Positions 5,895-13,710 of a stretch of DNA of 36,717 nucleotides are shown here, piece after piece (the stretch's first letter is position 1; each line of letters starts with the position of its first letter). The notes below the pieces were generated by a model. It had not been told where the DNA came from. It worked only from the letters and a program-made list of their open reading frames with translations, and did no database searches. Made by a program: the position numbers and the translations under genes. This DNA is from an uncultured Eubacteriales bacterium. GTDB taxonomy: Bacteria; Bacillota; Clostridia; Oscillospirales; Oscillospiraceae. The DNA is taken from contig UQWH01000016.1 in the NCBI GenBank assembly GCA_900544705.1, forward strand, positions 1 to 36,717, read 5' to 3'.

Positions 5895-8800
5895 GCTTGC
5901 CCTCCTTCTTCTTTCGGAATGTGAAGAACGCCGCAGCCCCGGCACTCAGCAGCGAAGCGCCTGCCAGTGCTGCCCACAGCGTCAGATTGGTGCTGTCGCC
6001 GGTCTTGGGAATATCCGTAACCGGCTTCAGCTGGTTGTGAAATTGGGCCACCACGGTCTTGCCCTCATGGACGGTGACGGTCACATCCGGCGGCAGAACG
6101 TAGGCCTTGTTGGCCTCGTTGGAGACCTCCGAGACCACATAGTCGCCGACGCGCAGGCCGTCAATTTTGATCTGCCCGTTCTCATCGGTCACATAGTCCT
6201 TGGAGAAAGCGTTGCCGGTGACGTCAGTGCCGCTCACCCGGAAGGTAAAGCCCTGCAGTCTGCCGTCCTCAGAGGTCTTCTCAATGCGGAGGCTGCCGGT
6301 CTGCGCTGCGTTCACAAAGCCCTTTCCGGCCTCGTTTTCTACGATGACGGTTCCGCCGTTTTCTGTGATGGAGAAAGCATATGTTTGCTCATCCAAATAA
6401 AAGCCTGCGGGAGCTTTCGTCTCCTTCAGCGTGTAGTCGCCGTATGCCAGACCATCCAGTCGATAGACGCCGTCTGACAGCTCCTCCAGCGTGCCCACCA
6501 GCTCGCCGTCACGGTACACCTCAAATTCAGCGCCGGTCAGGTGGTGGTCGGGATAGTCCCTGTCCACCTTGGTCAACTGCACGCTGCCGCGGATGCGGGT
6601 GTTCACGGCCTCGATTCCCACCATGGCACCGTCTGCATCGATCTTCACGGCATAGGGTGTGTCGTCCGTCACATAGCCCTCCGGCGCAACAATCTCCCGC
6701 ACCACATATTCGCCGTAGGGCACGCCGGTAAAGGGGAAGCTGCCGTCCGCTGCAGAAAAGGCAGTCAGGATGGGCTCCGTGCCGTCAGTAGTGAACAGGC
6801 CGAAGGTCGCTCCCGCAAGGGCGCTGCCGTCCTCATCCTTTTTCAGCCCATGAATTTCTCTGTAAATCAGCTCGTTGGAGATGCTCGTGCCGTCGTTGAC
6901 CACCAGCTCCACCACGGGAATGTCCTGCCCAGCATAGACAAAGGCCACGGGATACTTCTCGTCGGAGAGAATGTAGTGGCTGTCGGTGCTGATCTCCCGG
7001 ACATAGTAGCTGCCGAAGGGAACGTCGCTTCCCAGCGTGGCTTTCCCGTTTTCATCCGGCGTCAGAATTTCCAGCAGCCCATCGGCCGGGATGACGCTGC
7101 CGTCTGCTGCGGTCAGATCCTCAGCGGCATAGAAGCCAAAGGTGACGGCTGAAAGCTCGTCATTCATGCCGAGACCGAACGGCTTGTTCTGCTCCAGCAC
7201 CTTGCATAGGGACAGCTGCGCCTTCTGGCGGTCGTTTTGGAAGCTGGCGGCGGTCTGGGTGATTTCAATTTCCTGCCCGGCGTAGACCAGCTCGGCGGTG
7301 TAGGGCTCGGTGTTCAGTACCATGCCGTCGGGAGCCTGGATTTCCGTGATCTCATACTTGCCCAGATACAGCGGCTGACTCTCGGCCGGGCCATCCTCGC
7401 CGATGGTCACGGTGTCTACCACTTCACCGGCGCGATAGCGCAGGGTGCCGTCCAGGGTGACGATGTCCTCTGCTGCCTTGATCTCATAGACGGCACCGGG
7501 CAGCCCCTGCACCGCATAGACCGGCTGATAGATTCCGTCGGACTCCGTCACGGAGGCAAACACCTCACCGGACTTGGAGATTTTGATGACGCCCTTCTGG
7601 GCGTAGTTGCCCAGCTTGACCTCCACGATCTTCACGGCGTTTCCCTCGGTGGAGTTGTCTTCGGTCACATCAAAGCTGACACCTTCCGCACGTAGCACAT
7701 AGCCGTAGGGTGCAGAAACTTCCTTCAGGGTGTAACCCTTGCCGTATTCCAGCTTCTCCGGGGTAATGAGAAAGCCCTCCTCATTGGTGTAGAAGGTGTC
7801 TATGGTGGTGACCTCCGGATAGGTGAAGGTCATGGAGACCAGCGAGCCGTCCGGGCGGTAGATCTGGAAGCCCGCCCCGGCATAGGGAATGGCCTTTCCG
7901 GTCTCGGCATCCACCTTGACGACCTTAATAAAGGAACGGAAATTGGCGTTGTTGATGAGATAACGGTAGGTCTCGCCGTCAGCACGGACGAACACATCAA
8001 AGTCGCGCATCAGCTCACGGCCCTCCCAGCCGGAGACCTGATGGACGGTGTACACGCCGTAAGGCAGGTCTTTGGTCTGGGCAAAGCCGTTTTCATCGCA
8101 GACGAGATCGTCCCGTTCGGTGTCCTTCGCCGCCTCATAGCTGCCAGCAGACTTGAGATACACGGCAAACTCTGCGCCGCTTTCCGGGGTTTCGATTTGA
8201 GTTTCGCCGTTGTCGGTGTGCTTGAGGATGGCGATGCTGCCCTTGCTGACCTGCTCGGTCACATCCACGGCAGGAGCGCTGTTTCGCTCGATGGTGTAAT
8301 GCTCTGCCTCTGCGCCAACGGAATAGACCGTGCCGTCCAGCAGGTAGCCTTCGGAAGGGCTCAGCTCCCGGATGGTCCAGTCGTCACCGCAGACGTAGTA
8401 GGAAGTGGTGAACTGGCCGTTCTCGTCGGTATAGTAGGTGTCCACCAGCTGCTGGCCCTTGAAAACACCGTAGGCCGCACCGGTCAGAGAGGCGTCGCCC
8501 TGCGCCGTGCCAGTCTCACGGTCAGATTTGGTCACGGTGACGTTCCACTTCTTCAGGATGTTGGAAAAGCTCTTGTTGGTGACCGTATTCCACTCCACGG
8601 CGGCGGTCTGGCTGTCCGGCACCACATAGCGCTCCGCCGTGTCGATCTCCTCCAACGTATAGCCGGTGCCGATGAGCACGTTTTCGAAGGTGGCCACGCC
8701 GCTTGCATCCGTCACGGCGTATTCGTCCACCGGCAGGCCGGAAAGCGAAGTGCCGGACAGGCGGAACTTGACACTCTCCGCAAGGCCGTCCTCCGCAGTC

Positions 8801-10101
8801 TTGGTGACGGTGAGGTTGCCGCGATTCAAGGTATTATTGAAGCTGACCGTGGTTGTCCTGCCGCTGACCACCGTAACTCTGCGGACTTCCTGCGGTTCAT
8901 ACTGGTCGTAGCCCTGCTCCGTAACGGTGTAGACGCCAGGCTTCAGGTTGTCGATCTGAATTTCGCCGTTTTGGTCGGTGGTGACAGCTTGATTGACGCC
9001 CTCGCCGGTAATGGTGAATGCAATGCCATCCACCTTACCGTCCTCGGAGGTTTTGACGATTTTGGCGCTGCCGTAGCTGACCTTCAGGTTGAGATAAGCG
9101 GTGACAGGGTCGCTGACGGAGGCACTGTAGGTCACCGTGTCCTGCTTTCCGCCGCCGATGTTGCCGTCGGTCCAGACGATAACGCCGCTGCGCATCTGGC
9201 TTCTGGTGGCTGTGATCTGCACGGCATCCGCAGGGGCTTCCTTGGCGGTGATAGTCAGCTGGTTGCCGCTGACGCTGAAGCTCACACCGGTGACATTGGC
9301 CGTAAAGCGGAAGCGGGACAGCACGCCGTTGGTATCCGTCAGGGCGGCAGAATACTGTTTGCCGTCCCATTCCAGCTCCACATTCTGCGCCTTGCCTGCG
9401 CTTCTGGCCATGAAGCTGGGCACCACGGTATGGCTCTGCACCCCGGACACGATGCTGTCGTAATAATCGCAGATCTGCTGATAGAGGGGATGACCGGTAC
9501 TGACGAGGGACTTCACCGTGTCATAGCCTCCGGTGCTGACGTGGTGGAAGTCTGCGTCACGCTCGCCGACGATGGTCTCCCACGCCAGGATCTGCGTGGC
9601 GTAGGCGTGGGCAATGCGGTCTGCATCCGCCGCATTCTGGGAGCGCCACGAGGTGGAAAGATTTCCCTGATAGCCATACTGCATAATACGGCCCAGCAGC
9701 ACCTTGATGTCATCCGGCTCGATGGTGTGGTTCAGACTGCTGGGGTAGTTGTCCCAGAAGTCCTCGCCGAAGCCGGTGAAGGTCTCGCCCATGCTGCGGG
9801 GAACGCCGGGCTCAATGCAGTAGACCACCTGACCGTCGAAGCTGTCCATGCAGTGGACGGTGGTTGTGGTGGACTCGGAGGTGGACCAGCCGTTCATATA
9901 GGTTTTGGCGCTGTGGCCCCAGACGTCCTCGGAATAGATCTGGTTGGCGTCTCCATCCCGGGGGAAAGCGACGGAGTAGGATTTTGAGGTTCCTCCGGAG
10001 GGCGAGGCGGCCAATGCCGTCACGCCGCTGCCGAAGACAGCCGTGAATGTCAGCAGGGCAGCCAGCAGCCCCGACATTCCTCGCTTGAGTTTTTTCTTCA
10101 T
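5884..10101 (-). CDS. Thioester-domain, multi-Cna_B (SpaA-type) cell-wall adhesin
   Basis: The 1405-residue surface protein begins with a signal peptide (MKKKLKRGMSGLLAALLTFT). Next comes a Cys-Gln thioester domain with YCIEPG and ATQILAWE, the two hallmark motifs that supply the Cys and Gln of the internal thioester. About ten Cna_B/SpaA-type beta-sandwich repeats follow, each with an N-terminal Lys strand (such as VTKTAEDG, IEKTSEDG) and a C-terminal Glu strand (YTLKE, YVVRE), the residues that form isopeptide bonds. The end is a sortase signal IPKTGDS, a hydrophobic helix and KKKEGKHER. Thioester domains attach covalently to host proteins in known Gram-positive adhesins; the target here is unknown. 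The start is chosen for GGAGGAAAC-ATG and the signal peptide. No sortase gene is in the window. Confidence 0.93.
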   Translation of the reverse strand: MKKKLKRGMSGLLAALLTFTAVFGSGVTALAASPSGGTSKSYSVAFPRDGDANQIYSEDVWGHSAKTYMNGWSTSESTTTTVHCMDSFDGQVVYCIEPGVPRSMGETFTGFGEDFWDNYPSSLNHTIEPDDIKVLLGRIMQYGYQGNLSTSWRSQNAADADRIAHAYATQILAWETIVGERDADFHHVSTGGYDTVKSLVSTGHPLYQQICDYYDSIVSGVQSHTVVPSFMARSAGKAQNVELEWDGKQYSAALTDTNGVLSRFRFTANVTGVSFSVSGNQLTITAKEAPADAVQITATRSQMRSGVIVWTDGNIGGGKQDTVTYSASVSDPVTAYLNLKVSYGSAKIVKTSEDGKVDGIAFTITGEGVNQAVTTDQNGEIQIDNLKPGVYTVTEQGYDQYEPQEVRRVTVVSGRTTTVSFNNTLNRGNLTVTKTAEDGLAESVKFRLSGTSLSGLPVDEYAVTDASGVATFENVLIGTGYTLEEIDTAERYVVPDSQTAAVEWNTVTNKSFSNILKKWNVTVTKSDRETGTAQGDASLTGAAYGVFKGQQLVDTYYTDENGQFTTSYYVCGDDWTIRELSPSEGYLLDGTVYSVGAEAEHYTIERNSAPAVDVTEQVSKGSIAILKHTDNGETQIETPESGAEFAVYLKSAGSYEAAKDTERDDLVCDENGFAQTKDLPYGVYTVHQVSGWEGRELMRDFDVFVRADGETYRYLINNANFRSFIKVVKVDAETGKAIPYAGAGFQIYRPDGSLVSMTFTYPEVTTIDTFYTNEEGFLITPEKLEYGKGYTLKEVSAPYGYVLRAEGVSFDVTEDNSTEGNAVKIVEVKLGNYAQKGVIKISKSGEVFASVTESDGIYQPVYAVQGLPGAVYEIKAAEDIVTLDGTLRYRAGEVVDTVTIGEDGPAESQPLYLGKYEITEIQAPDGMVLNTEPYTAELVYAGQEIEITQTAASFQNDRQKAQLSLCKVLEQNKPFGLGMNDELSAVTFGFYAAEDLTAADGSVIPADGLLEILTPDENGKATLGSDVPFGSYYVREISTDSHYILSDEKYPVAFVYAGQDIPVVELVVNDGTSISNELIYREIHGLKKDEDGSALAGATFGLFTTDGTEPILTAFSAADGSFPFTGVPYGEYVVREIVAPEGYVTDDTPYAVKIDADGAMVGIEAVNTRIRGSVQLTKVDRDYPDHHLTGAEFEVYRDGELVGTLEELSDGVYRLDGLAYGDYTLKETKAPAGFYLDEQTYAFSITENGGTVIVENEAGKGFVNAAQTGSLRIEKTSEDGRLQGFTFRVSGTDVTGNAFSKDYVTDENGQIKIDGLRVGDYVVSEVSNEANKAYVLPPDVTVTVHEGKTVVAQFHNQLKPVTDIPKTGDSTNLTLWAALAGASLLSAGAAAFFTFRKKKEGKHER

Positions 10102-10120
10102 GTTTCCTCCTTCATGCATG

Positions 10121-10146
10121 AAAAAAGCACCGTGTTTCCACGATGC
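10121..10146 (-). terminator. Intercistronic hairpin between lipoprotein and adhesin genes
   Basis: On the minus strand AGCATCGTG, loop GAAA, CACGGTGCT and then six T residues form an intrinsic-terminator shape (one G-U pair) just upstream of the adhesin start. Partial termination here would make less adhesin than lipoprotein mRNA. Confidence 0.65.
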
Positions 10147-10166
10147 TGATTTCAGAATGTTTTGTT

Positions 10167-10802
10167 TTATGCGTATCCGGTGTAGATCAGGTACCGGTTT
10201 TCTCCCACGCATTCGTACCAGATCCAGACGTCGGTAATGTCCCCGTCACCGGCATAGCGGTTCAGTCGGGCGGTGATGTCTCGCTCCAGGTAAATGCAGT
10301 TTGGATTTGCGGAGATGGGGTTGTCCCAGCAGTCCACGGCCGATGGTTCCAGAACCAGCCCCTTTTCCGTGGCGACGGTCTGCGCATAGCCGATCCAGTA
10401 GTCGATGTCGAATGGGGCTTCTGTCGGCTGCGCCGTCTCCGGCGGGACGGGCGGTTCTGTGTGCTCCGGCTGTGTGGGTGCTGCCGGTGACTTTGTGGCA
10501 GGCGGCTCCGTAGGCTGCGGGGGCTGGGATACAGGCTCCGTATTTGGGGGCGTGTCCGCTGCCGCAGCGGTGGAAGCCGGTTCGGTAACCGACGGTGCTG
10601 TTGGTTCCGGCAGGGGTTCTGTCACCGGCTGAGAAGACGATTCTTGTCCCGGTTCGTTGGTTTGTTCCGGCGGTATCGTCGTTTGCTCTGTCGGCTGAGT
10701 GGCCAGCACCGGCGGTTCAGCCGTCGGCGGCGAAGGGCTGCGGGGACAGGCCGAAAGAGCGATCAGCAGAAGCGGCAAAAAGATCAGCGGCAATTTTCTC
10801 AT
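10167..10802 (-). CDS. Secreted lipoprotein with Pro/Thr-rich stalk
   Basis: The 211-residue protein has a lipoprotein signal (MRKLPLIFLPLLLIALSAC) with lipobox LSAC. A long stalk of about 110 residues rich in Pro, Thr, Glu and Ser follows. The compact C-terminal domain of about 80 residues (begins FDIDYWIGYAQTVATEKGL; includes CWDNPISANPNC) has two Cys that could form a disulfide and ends YLIYTGYA. The start is placed at the ATG giving the lipobox, preceded by GGAAG. It is cotranscribed with the adhesin gene 65 bp downstream, so it may act on or with the adhesin at the cell surface. The C-terminal domain family is not recognised. Confidence 0.8.
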   Translation of the reverse strand: MRKLPLIFLPLLLIALSACPRSPSPPTAEPPVLATQPTEQTTIPPEQTNEPGQESSSQPVTEPLPEPTAPSVTEPASTAAAADTPPNTEPVSQPPQPTEPPATKSPAAPTQPEHTEPPVPPETAQPTEAPFDIDYWIGYAQTVATEKGLVLEPSAVDCWDNPISANPNCIYLERDITARLNRYAGDGDITDVWIWYECVGENRYLIYTGYA

Positions 10803-10827
10803 GATTTGATCTTCCGTTTTTTGCTTT

Positions 10828-10856
10828 ATCCTACCGATCCGGTACTGCCTTGTCAA
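10828..10856 (-). promoter_or_regulatory. Sigma-A-type promoter of the lipoprotein-adhesin operon
   Basis: On the minus strand a perfect TTGACA (10856-10851) is followed after 17 bp by TAGGAT (10833-10828), 26 bp upstream of the lipoprotein start codon. Confidence 0.75.
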
Positions 10857-10982
10857 AGCTGCGCCTTTATTCTTCTTTCAGCCGGTAATAACAGCTTGTT
10901 TGATTAGGGGGAGAGTGTGAGAGGGGGAGCGCAGTGCCGCCTGTAAAAGGGCGCACTACCCCCACGGTGCAGCGATATGGTT

Positions 10983-11927
10983 TTATCTTGCGTCATCCCG
11001 CATACGTTCCAGATGCCGGTGATAATATTCCAGCGCTTTCAGAATAAACGCACCGGTATCTTTGTAGGGAACACTGGAAGGAATGTACTTTCTTGCATCT
11101 TCGTACCTGATGCTGACTTTTTCTTTCTGGTTAGGCTTTTCTTCACACATGATGGATTCAATGACCTCCGGCGTGAGCTTGCCGTCCTGAGAGAATTTGC
11201 GCATCTTGATGGCCTGCGCATGAGAAGGTGTGGCATCCGCCAGTTCCATAGCCGGAAGCAGATCCTGCTGCTCCTCGTCGTTGAGATAGCTGAGTTCTAC
11301 AGCAGGACGCATGGCGATTTTTCCTTCGTCCACCAGATCGAGGAGCTCTGGAGCAAGCTCGGTGAGGCGGATGTAGCGGTGAACTTGATTTCTGCTATCA
11401 CCAACGGCTTCTCCGATAATGTCCAAAGACTGCTTGCCATCGGACTTCATCCCCACTGGGGATGAAGTTAAATCCGTGCGCTGTCCCTGCCGTTTCATCG
11501 CCTCCAACCGCATCTTGTACGAAAATGCTTTTTCACTCGGCAGGATCACGGAACGCTGCAGATTGGATTCCACCATCAGAATAATGGCTTCATCCCGGGT
11601 CAGCTCTTTGATCTCTGCCGGCACGGTCGCAAGACCTGCCAGCTCGCAGGCTTTTCTGCGCCGGTGACCGGACACGATCTCGTAGCGGCCGTCCTCCTTC
11701 CGGCGAAGGGTGATGGGAGTAATGACCCCACGGTTTTTGACGCTCTCAATCAGCTGCTCCATGTCCTCATCCAGACGGACCTTGAAGGGGTGGTCAGGAA
11801 AGTCGTCGATTTCGGTCAGGGGGATGTCAAAAATCTTCGGGAACCTGTTTTCGGCACGCTCCTGATCGTTCATGAACATCTCATCGTACCCGGTCATTCC
11901 TAAGTCGAGTTTGGGCCGCTCTCTCAA
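10983..11927 (-). CDS. parB: ParB/Spo0J-family partition protein
   Basis: The 314-residue protein carries the ParB N-terminal nuclease-like fold (IPLTEIDDFPDHPFKV, then ESVKNRGVITPITLRRKEDGRYEIVSGHRRRKAC with the GHRR box), the ESNLQR motif, and a KorB-type HTH (LDIIGEAVGDSRNQVHRYIRLTEL). ParB proteins are CTP-dependent clamps that bind parS sites and work with a ParA ATPase to segregate plasmids, chromosomes or integrative elements. It overlaps the 3' end of parA by 47 bp. Because its partner parA is truncated here, this ParB probably no longer works in partition, though its frame is intact and it could still bind DNA. Confidence 0.93.
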   Translation of the reverse strand: MRERPKLDLGMTGYDEMFMNDQERAENRFPKIFDIPLTEIDDFPDHPFKVRLDEDMEQLIESVKNRGVITPITLRRKEDGRYEIVSGHRRRKACELAGLATVPAEIKELTRDEAIILMVESNLQRSVILPSEKAFSYKMRLEAMKRQGQRTDLTSSPVGMKSDGKQSLDIIGEAVGDSRNQVHRYIRLTELAPELLDLVDEGKIAMRPAVELSYLNDEEQQDLLPAMELADATPSHAQAIKMRKFSQDGKLTPEVIESIMCEEKPNQKEKVSIRYEDARKYIPSSVPYKDTGAFILKALEYYHRHLERMRDDAR

Positions 11928-12430
11928 GTTGTTCCACCTCCTTCGTCAGATTTTCATAGGCCGCAGCAACCTTACCGGTTTTATCGTGGGCAAAGATGCT
12001 CTCACCGGTAAGGCTGCATTCTGCCGCACGGACGGAGTGCGGAATCTCGGTATCAAAGATCCGGATATTCTGTCCCACCGTATCACGAAGGGTTTCTATG
12101 ATGTCCTTCGCATTGTTCGTGCGGCTGTCTACCATCGTAAACAGGATTCCATCTATTTTGAGGCTTGGATTGATGCTCCGTTTCACTTTACTGATGGAGT
12201 GAAGGAGCAGATTCAGACCCTTGGTAGACAGAAAGCTTGGCTGCGACGGTATGATCACGCTGTCAGCGGCAACCAGCGCATTGATTGTCATCATTCCCAG
12301 AGAGGGCATGCAGTCGATTAAGATGTAGTCGTAATTCTTTCGGACCGAATCGATATAGTTTCTGAGAACATATTCCCGGCTCATAATATTGAAAAGGCCG
12401 GTTTCCATGCCGGATAATTGGGAAATAAAT
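11881..12430 (-). pseudogene. parA: parA lacking its 5' half
   Basis: From about 12,430 leftward the frame encodes the C-terminal two thirds of a ParA ATPase: QLSGMETGLFNIMSREYVLRNY, then YDYILIDCMPSLGMMTINAL (Walker B), SKVKRSINPSLKIDGILFTMVDSRT and IPHSVRAAE. The family N-terminus with the deviant Walker A (KGGVGKTT) is absent. Upstream DNA reads as unrelated sequence, which is the antisense of a truncated sigma-like gene. The frame happens to stay open to 12,615, but no ParA residues are present there. Without Walker A the product cannot bind ATP normally. The junction near 12,425-12,432 is a rearrangement point. Confidence 0.85.
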
Positions 12431-12688
12431 GGAGAGGCCTTGCTGGAGAACCCGGATTGCCATGTGGAGGACGATGTCCTTCGCAGCATTCTCACGGAGA
12501 ATATGCTCGATGCAATGTGCCATTTGTCGGAGATTGAGCAGAAAGTAATCACCCATCTGTATTTATCAGATGCGCCTATGACCGAGCGCGAGTTTGAAAA
12601 GGCTTTCGGTGTCAAGAGGTGTACGGTCCACTATTACAAAGTAAGTGCGTTAGAGAAGCTCAGAGAAATGCTGAGTGAAAATGTTTAA
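12430..12688 (+). pseudogene. Sigma-70 region-4-like protein, 5' part missing
   Basis: On the plus strand, residues from about LLENPDCHVEDDVLRSILTE onward form a region-4-like domain: LSEIEQKVITHLYLSDAPMT, EREFEKAFGVKRCTVHYYK and VSALEKLREML. This looks like the DNA-binding end of small sigma-like regulators of clostridial elements. The frame has no sensible start; it runs leftward into the parA remnant, where its coding character ends at about 12,425-12,435. It appears to be joined head-to-head with the beheaded parA by one rearrangement. It could be a truncated fragment without function. Confidence 0.6.
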
Positions 12689-12852
12689 GGCAGTTACTAA
12701 CAATTCACGGAAAAATTCAGCAACTGGTTAGTAGAAGGACTATTTTCATTATAGAACAGGAGAACACAATAAAGAAAACAGGTTCTGTCTACATACGCAC
12801 CGGAACACACGCATAAATTGAAGCAGGAAACGCTCTGGAACGGAGGGCAGCC

Positions 12853-13029
12853 ATGGACGTATTTTTGATCTTCCCGAAATCAAAGCAGGCTCGGCAGGAG
12901 CTTGGGCAGGAGCTGGCGAAGTTCCAGTCCGAGCAGGCGCTGAAATCCATCCAGAAGCTGCCCTGCTCCACGGAGCAGAAGCTGGAACTGGTGGACGCAT
13001 CAGTGAAGCACCTGAAAGCGCAGCAATAA
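12853..13029 (+). CDS. Small element protein, 58 aa
   Basis: The frame begins MDVFLIFPKSKQARQELG after a perfect GGAGGGCAGCC-ATG start, and ends ...DASVKHLKAQQ with a double TAA region. It is mostly alpha-helical and rich in Gln, Lys and Leu. The same frame continues upstream of the ATG until a TAA near 12,815, so it may be a longer gene with a lost 5' part, but the ribosome-binding site supports a start here. A strong bidirectional hairpin follows 9 bp after the stop. No family is recognised. Confidence 0.6.
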   Translation: MDVFLIFPKSKQARQELGQELAKFQSEQALKSIQKLPCSTEQKLELVDASVKHLKAQQ

Positions 13030-13037
13030 TACATAGC

Positions 13038-13076
13038 AAACGAGCAGACCGGCATTGAACGCCGGTCTGCTCGTTT
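13038..13076. terminator. Perfect 16-bp hairpin between convergent genes
   Basis: AAACGAGCAGACCGGC (13038-13053) and GCCGGTCTGCTCGTTT (13061-13076) pair perfectly around a 7-nt loop and are flanked by A and T runs. It lies between the plus-strand 58-aa gene and the minus-strand two-HTH gene, so it is suited to terminate both. Confidence 0.85.
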
Positions 13077-13086
13077 ACTGCTATGG

Positions 13087-13710
13087 TTATGTCTGTTTGA
13101 AATACTTCTCCCATGTGGATTTGAAAATCTGCTTCCGATTCTGCTCCCACTGTTTCAGACTGCCGAGGCTGACGCTCAGCTTGTCCGCATATTGTCTCTG
13201 CGTCAGCCCCAGTTTCGTTCGGATCGCCTTGATCTGCTCACCCTGACCATTTCTCAGAAATAGATTCTAGTCATCCAGAAGCGTATCGACCGGCACCTCA
13301 AAAAGCTGCGCGATTTTCTCCATGTGCTCCGGCGGATAGAGGTCTTTTCCGTATTCTTCATAGTGGACATAGGTGCTCCGGTCTATCCCGGCGTAGTCTG
13401 CAACATCTCTCTGGCGCAGACCTTTCTGGTAGCGAAGCCAGCGCAGCTTGTCCGCTGTTTCGGTGATTTCTGAGAAGTCTGAGAACTGCAAATTGAACTT
13501 TTCCGCGTCCTGAAACTTGTGCGGCAACACCACTGGGAACTGAAGAATTTGCAGCGGGGCTACTTTTACTGCACCCGATACATTGGAAATCAGAATATAG
13601 CAGCGGACTCCCACTCTCGCCAGCAGGCGCCATTTTGCCTCAAAAGACACCCGTTCCACCACCTCAACCGCCAATTGTTCTTCTGTGATAGGATAGCATT
13701 CTCTACACAT
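13087..13710 (-). pseudogene. Two-HTH regulator at the element end, with in-frame TAG
   Basis: The minus-strand frame begins at ATG 13710, inside sigK-derived DNA, and runs to 13,267, where a TAG occurs. It then continues in frame to TAA at 13,087-13,089. The first half has an XRE-type HTH (LRWLRYQKGLRQRDVADYAG, then IDRSTYVHYEEYGKDLYPPE). After the TAG comes a second HTH-like part (GQGEQIKAIRTKLGLTQRQY, then SVSLGSLKQWEQNRK). Two-HTH proteins of this build occur on clostridial elements. The amber sits at a position (LLDD-stop-N) where a Tyr codon seems likely. The native start is uncertain because this end is cut by the insertion junction. It may be a regulator of excision, which is speculative. 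Confidence 0.7.
13692..13703. other. Insertion junction (attachment-site half) inside sigK
   Basis: On the minus strand sigK codons GAG-AAT (13703-13698) are followed by GCT-ATC-CTA, after which homology to sigma-K ends. In Bacillus subtilis the skin element recombines at an AATGA repeat in the same Glu-Asn-Glu codons. The core here would be within AATG. Exact crossover bases cannot be fixed without the other end. Confidence 0.75.

Larger units (their letters stand above)
1..13698. mobile_element. Right-hand part of a mobile element interrupting sigK (left end outside window)
   Basis: The region is bounded on the right by an abrupt loss of sigK homology near 13,698. It contains gene families typical of clostridial integrative elements: ParA/ParB, DUF3848, DUF3991, an ArdC-like zincin, small element proteins, a Cna_B surface protein and HTH regulators. 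Base composition is patchy; 4.1-4.4 kb is clearly AT-rich compared with the GC-rich chromosome to the right. Several genes are broken (ardC-like, DUF3991, parA, sigma-like, two-HTH regulator), so the element looks eroded. No site-specific recombinase, relaxase or type IV secretion gene is visible, so any integrase must lie to the left. That this is one element rather than nested ones is an inference. Confidence 0.8.

Noticed and set aside
8041..9987. A 648-codon open frame on the plus strand, antisense to the adhesin gene
   Set aside because: It has no ribosome-binding site or recognisable domain and mirrors the codon bias of the Cna_B repeats on the minus strand. The minus-strand gene has signal peptide, thioester and sortase motifs.
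12775..12852. Short frame reading TGSVYIRTGTHA before the 58-aa gene as a gene start
   Set aside because: It ends at a TAA after a few codons and has no ribosome-binding site. It could be a gene remnant, but identity is too uncertain to call.
13358..13633. Alternative 91-residue minus-strand frame inside the two-HTH gene
   Set aside because: It lies in another frame of a region whose HTH motifs are clear, and it shows no motif of its own.
1..13698. Genome-wide or element-wide recoding of TAG as a sense codon
   Set aside because: Only two genes have in-frame TAG, and other genes in the region (for example ispA at 14080-14082) use TAG as a normal stop. Point mutation is simpler.
1..13698. The C-terminal part of sigK or a serine recombinase hidden within the window
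   Set aside because: I looked for region 4 blocks like those of sigma-K and for recombinase motifs in the available frames on both strands and found none. The only region-4-like piece (12,430-12,688) is on the other strand and of a different type.
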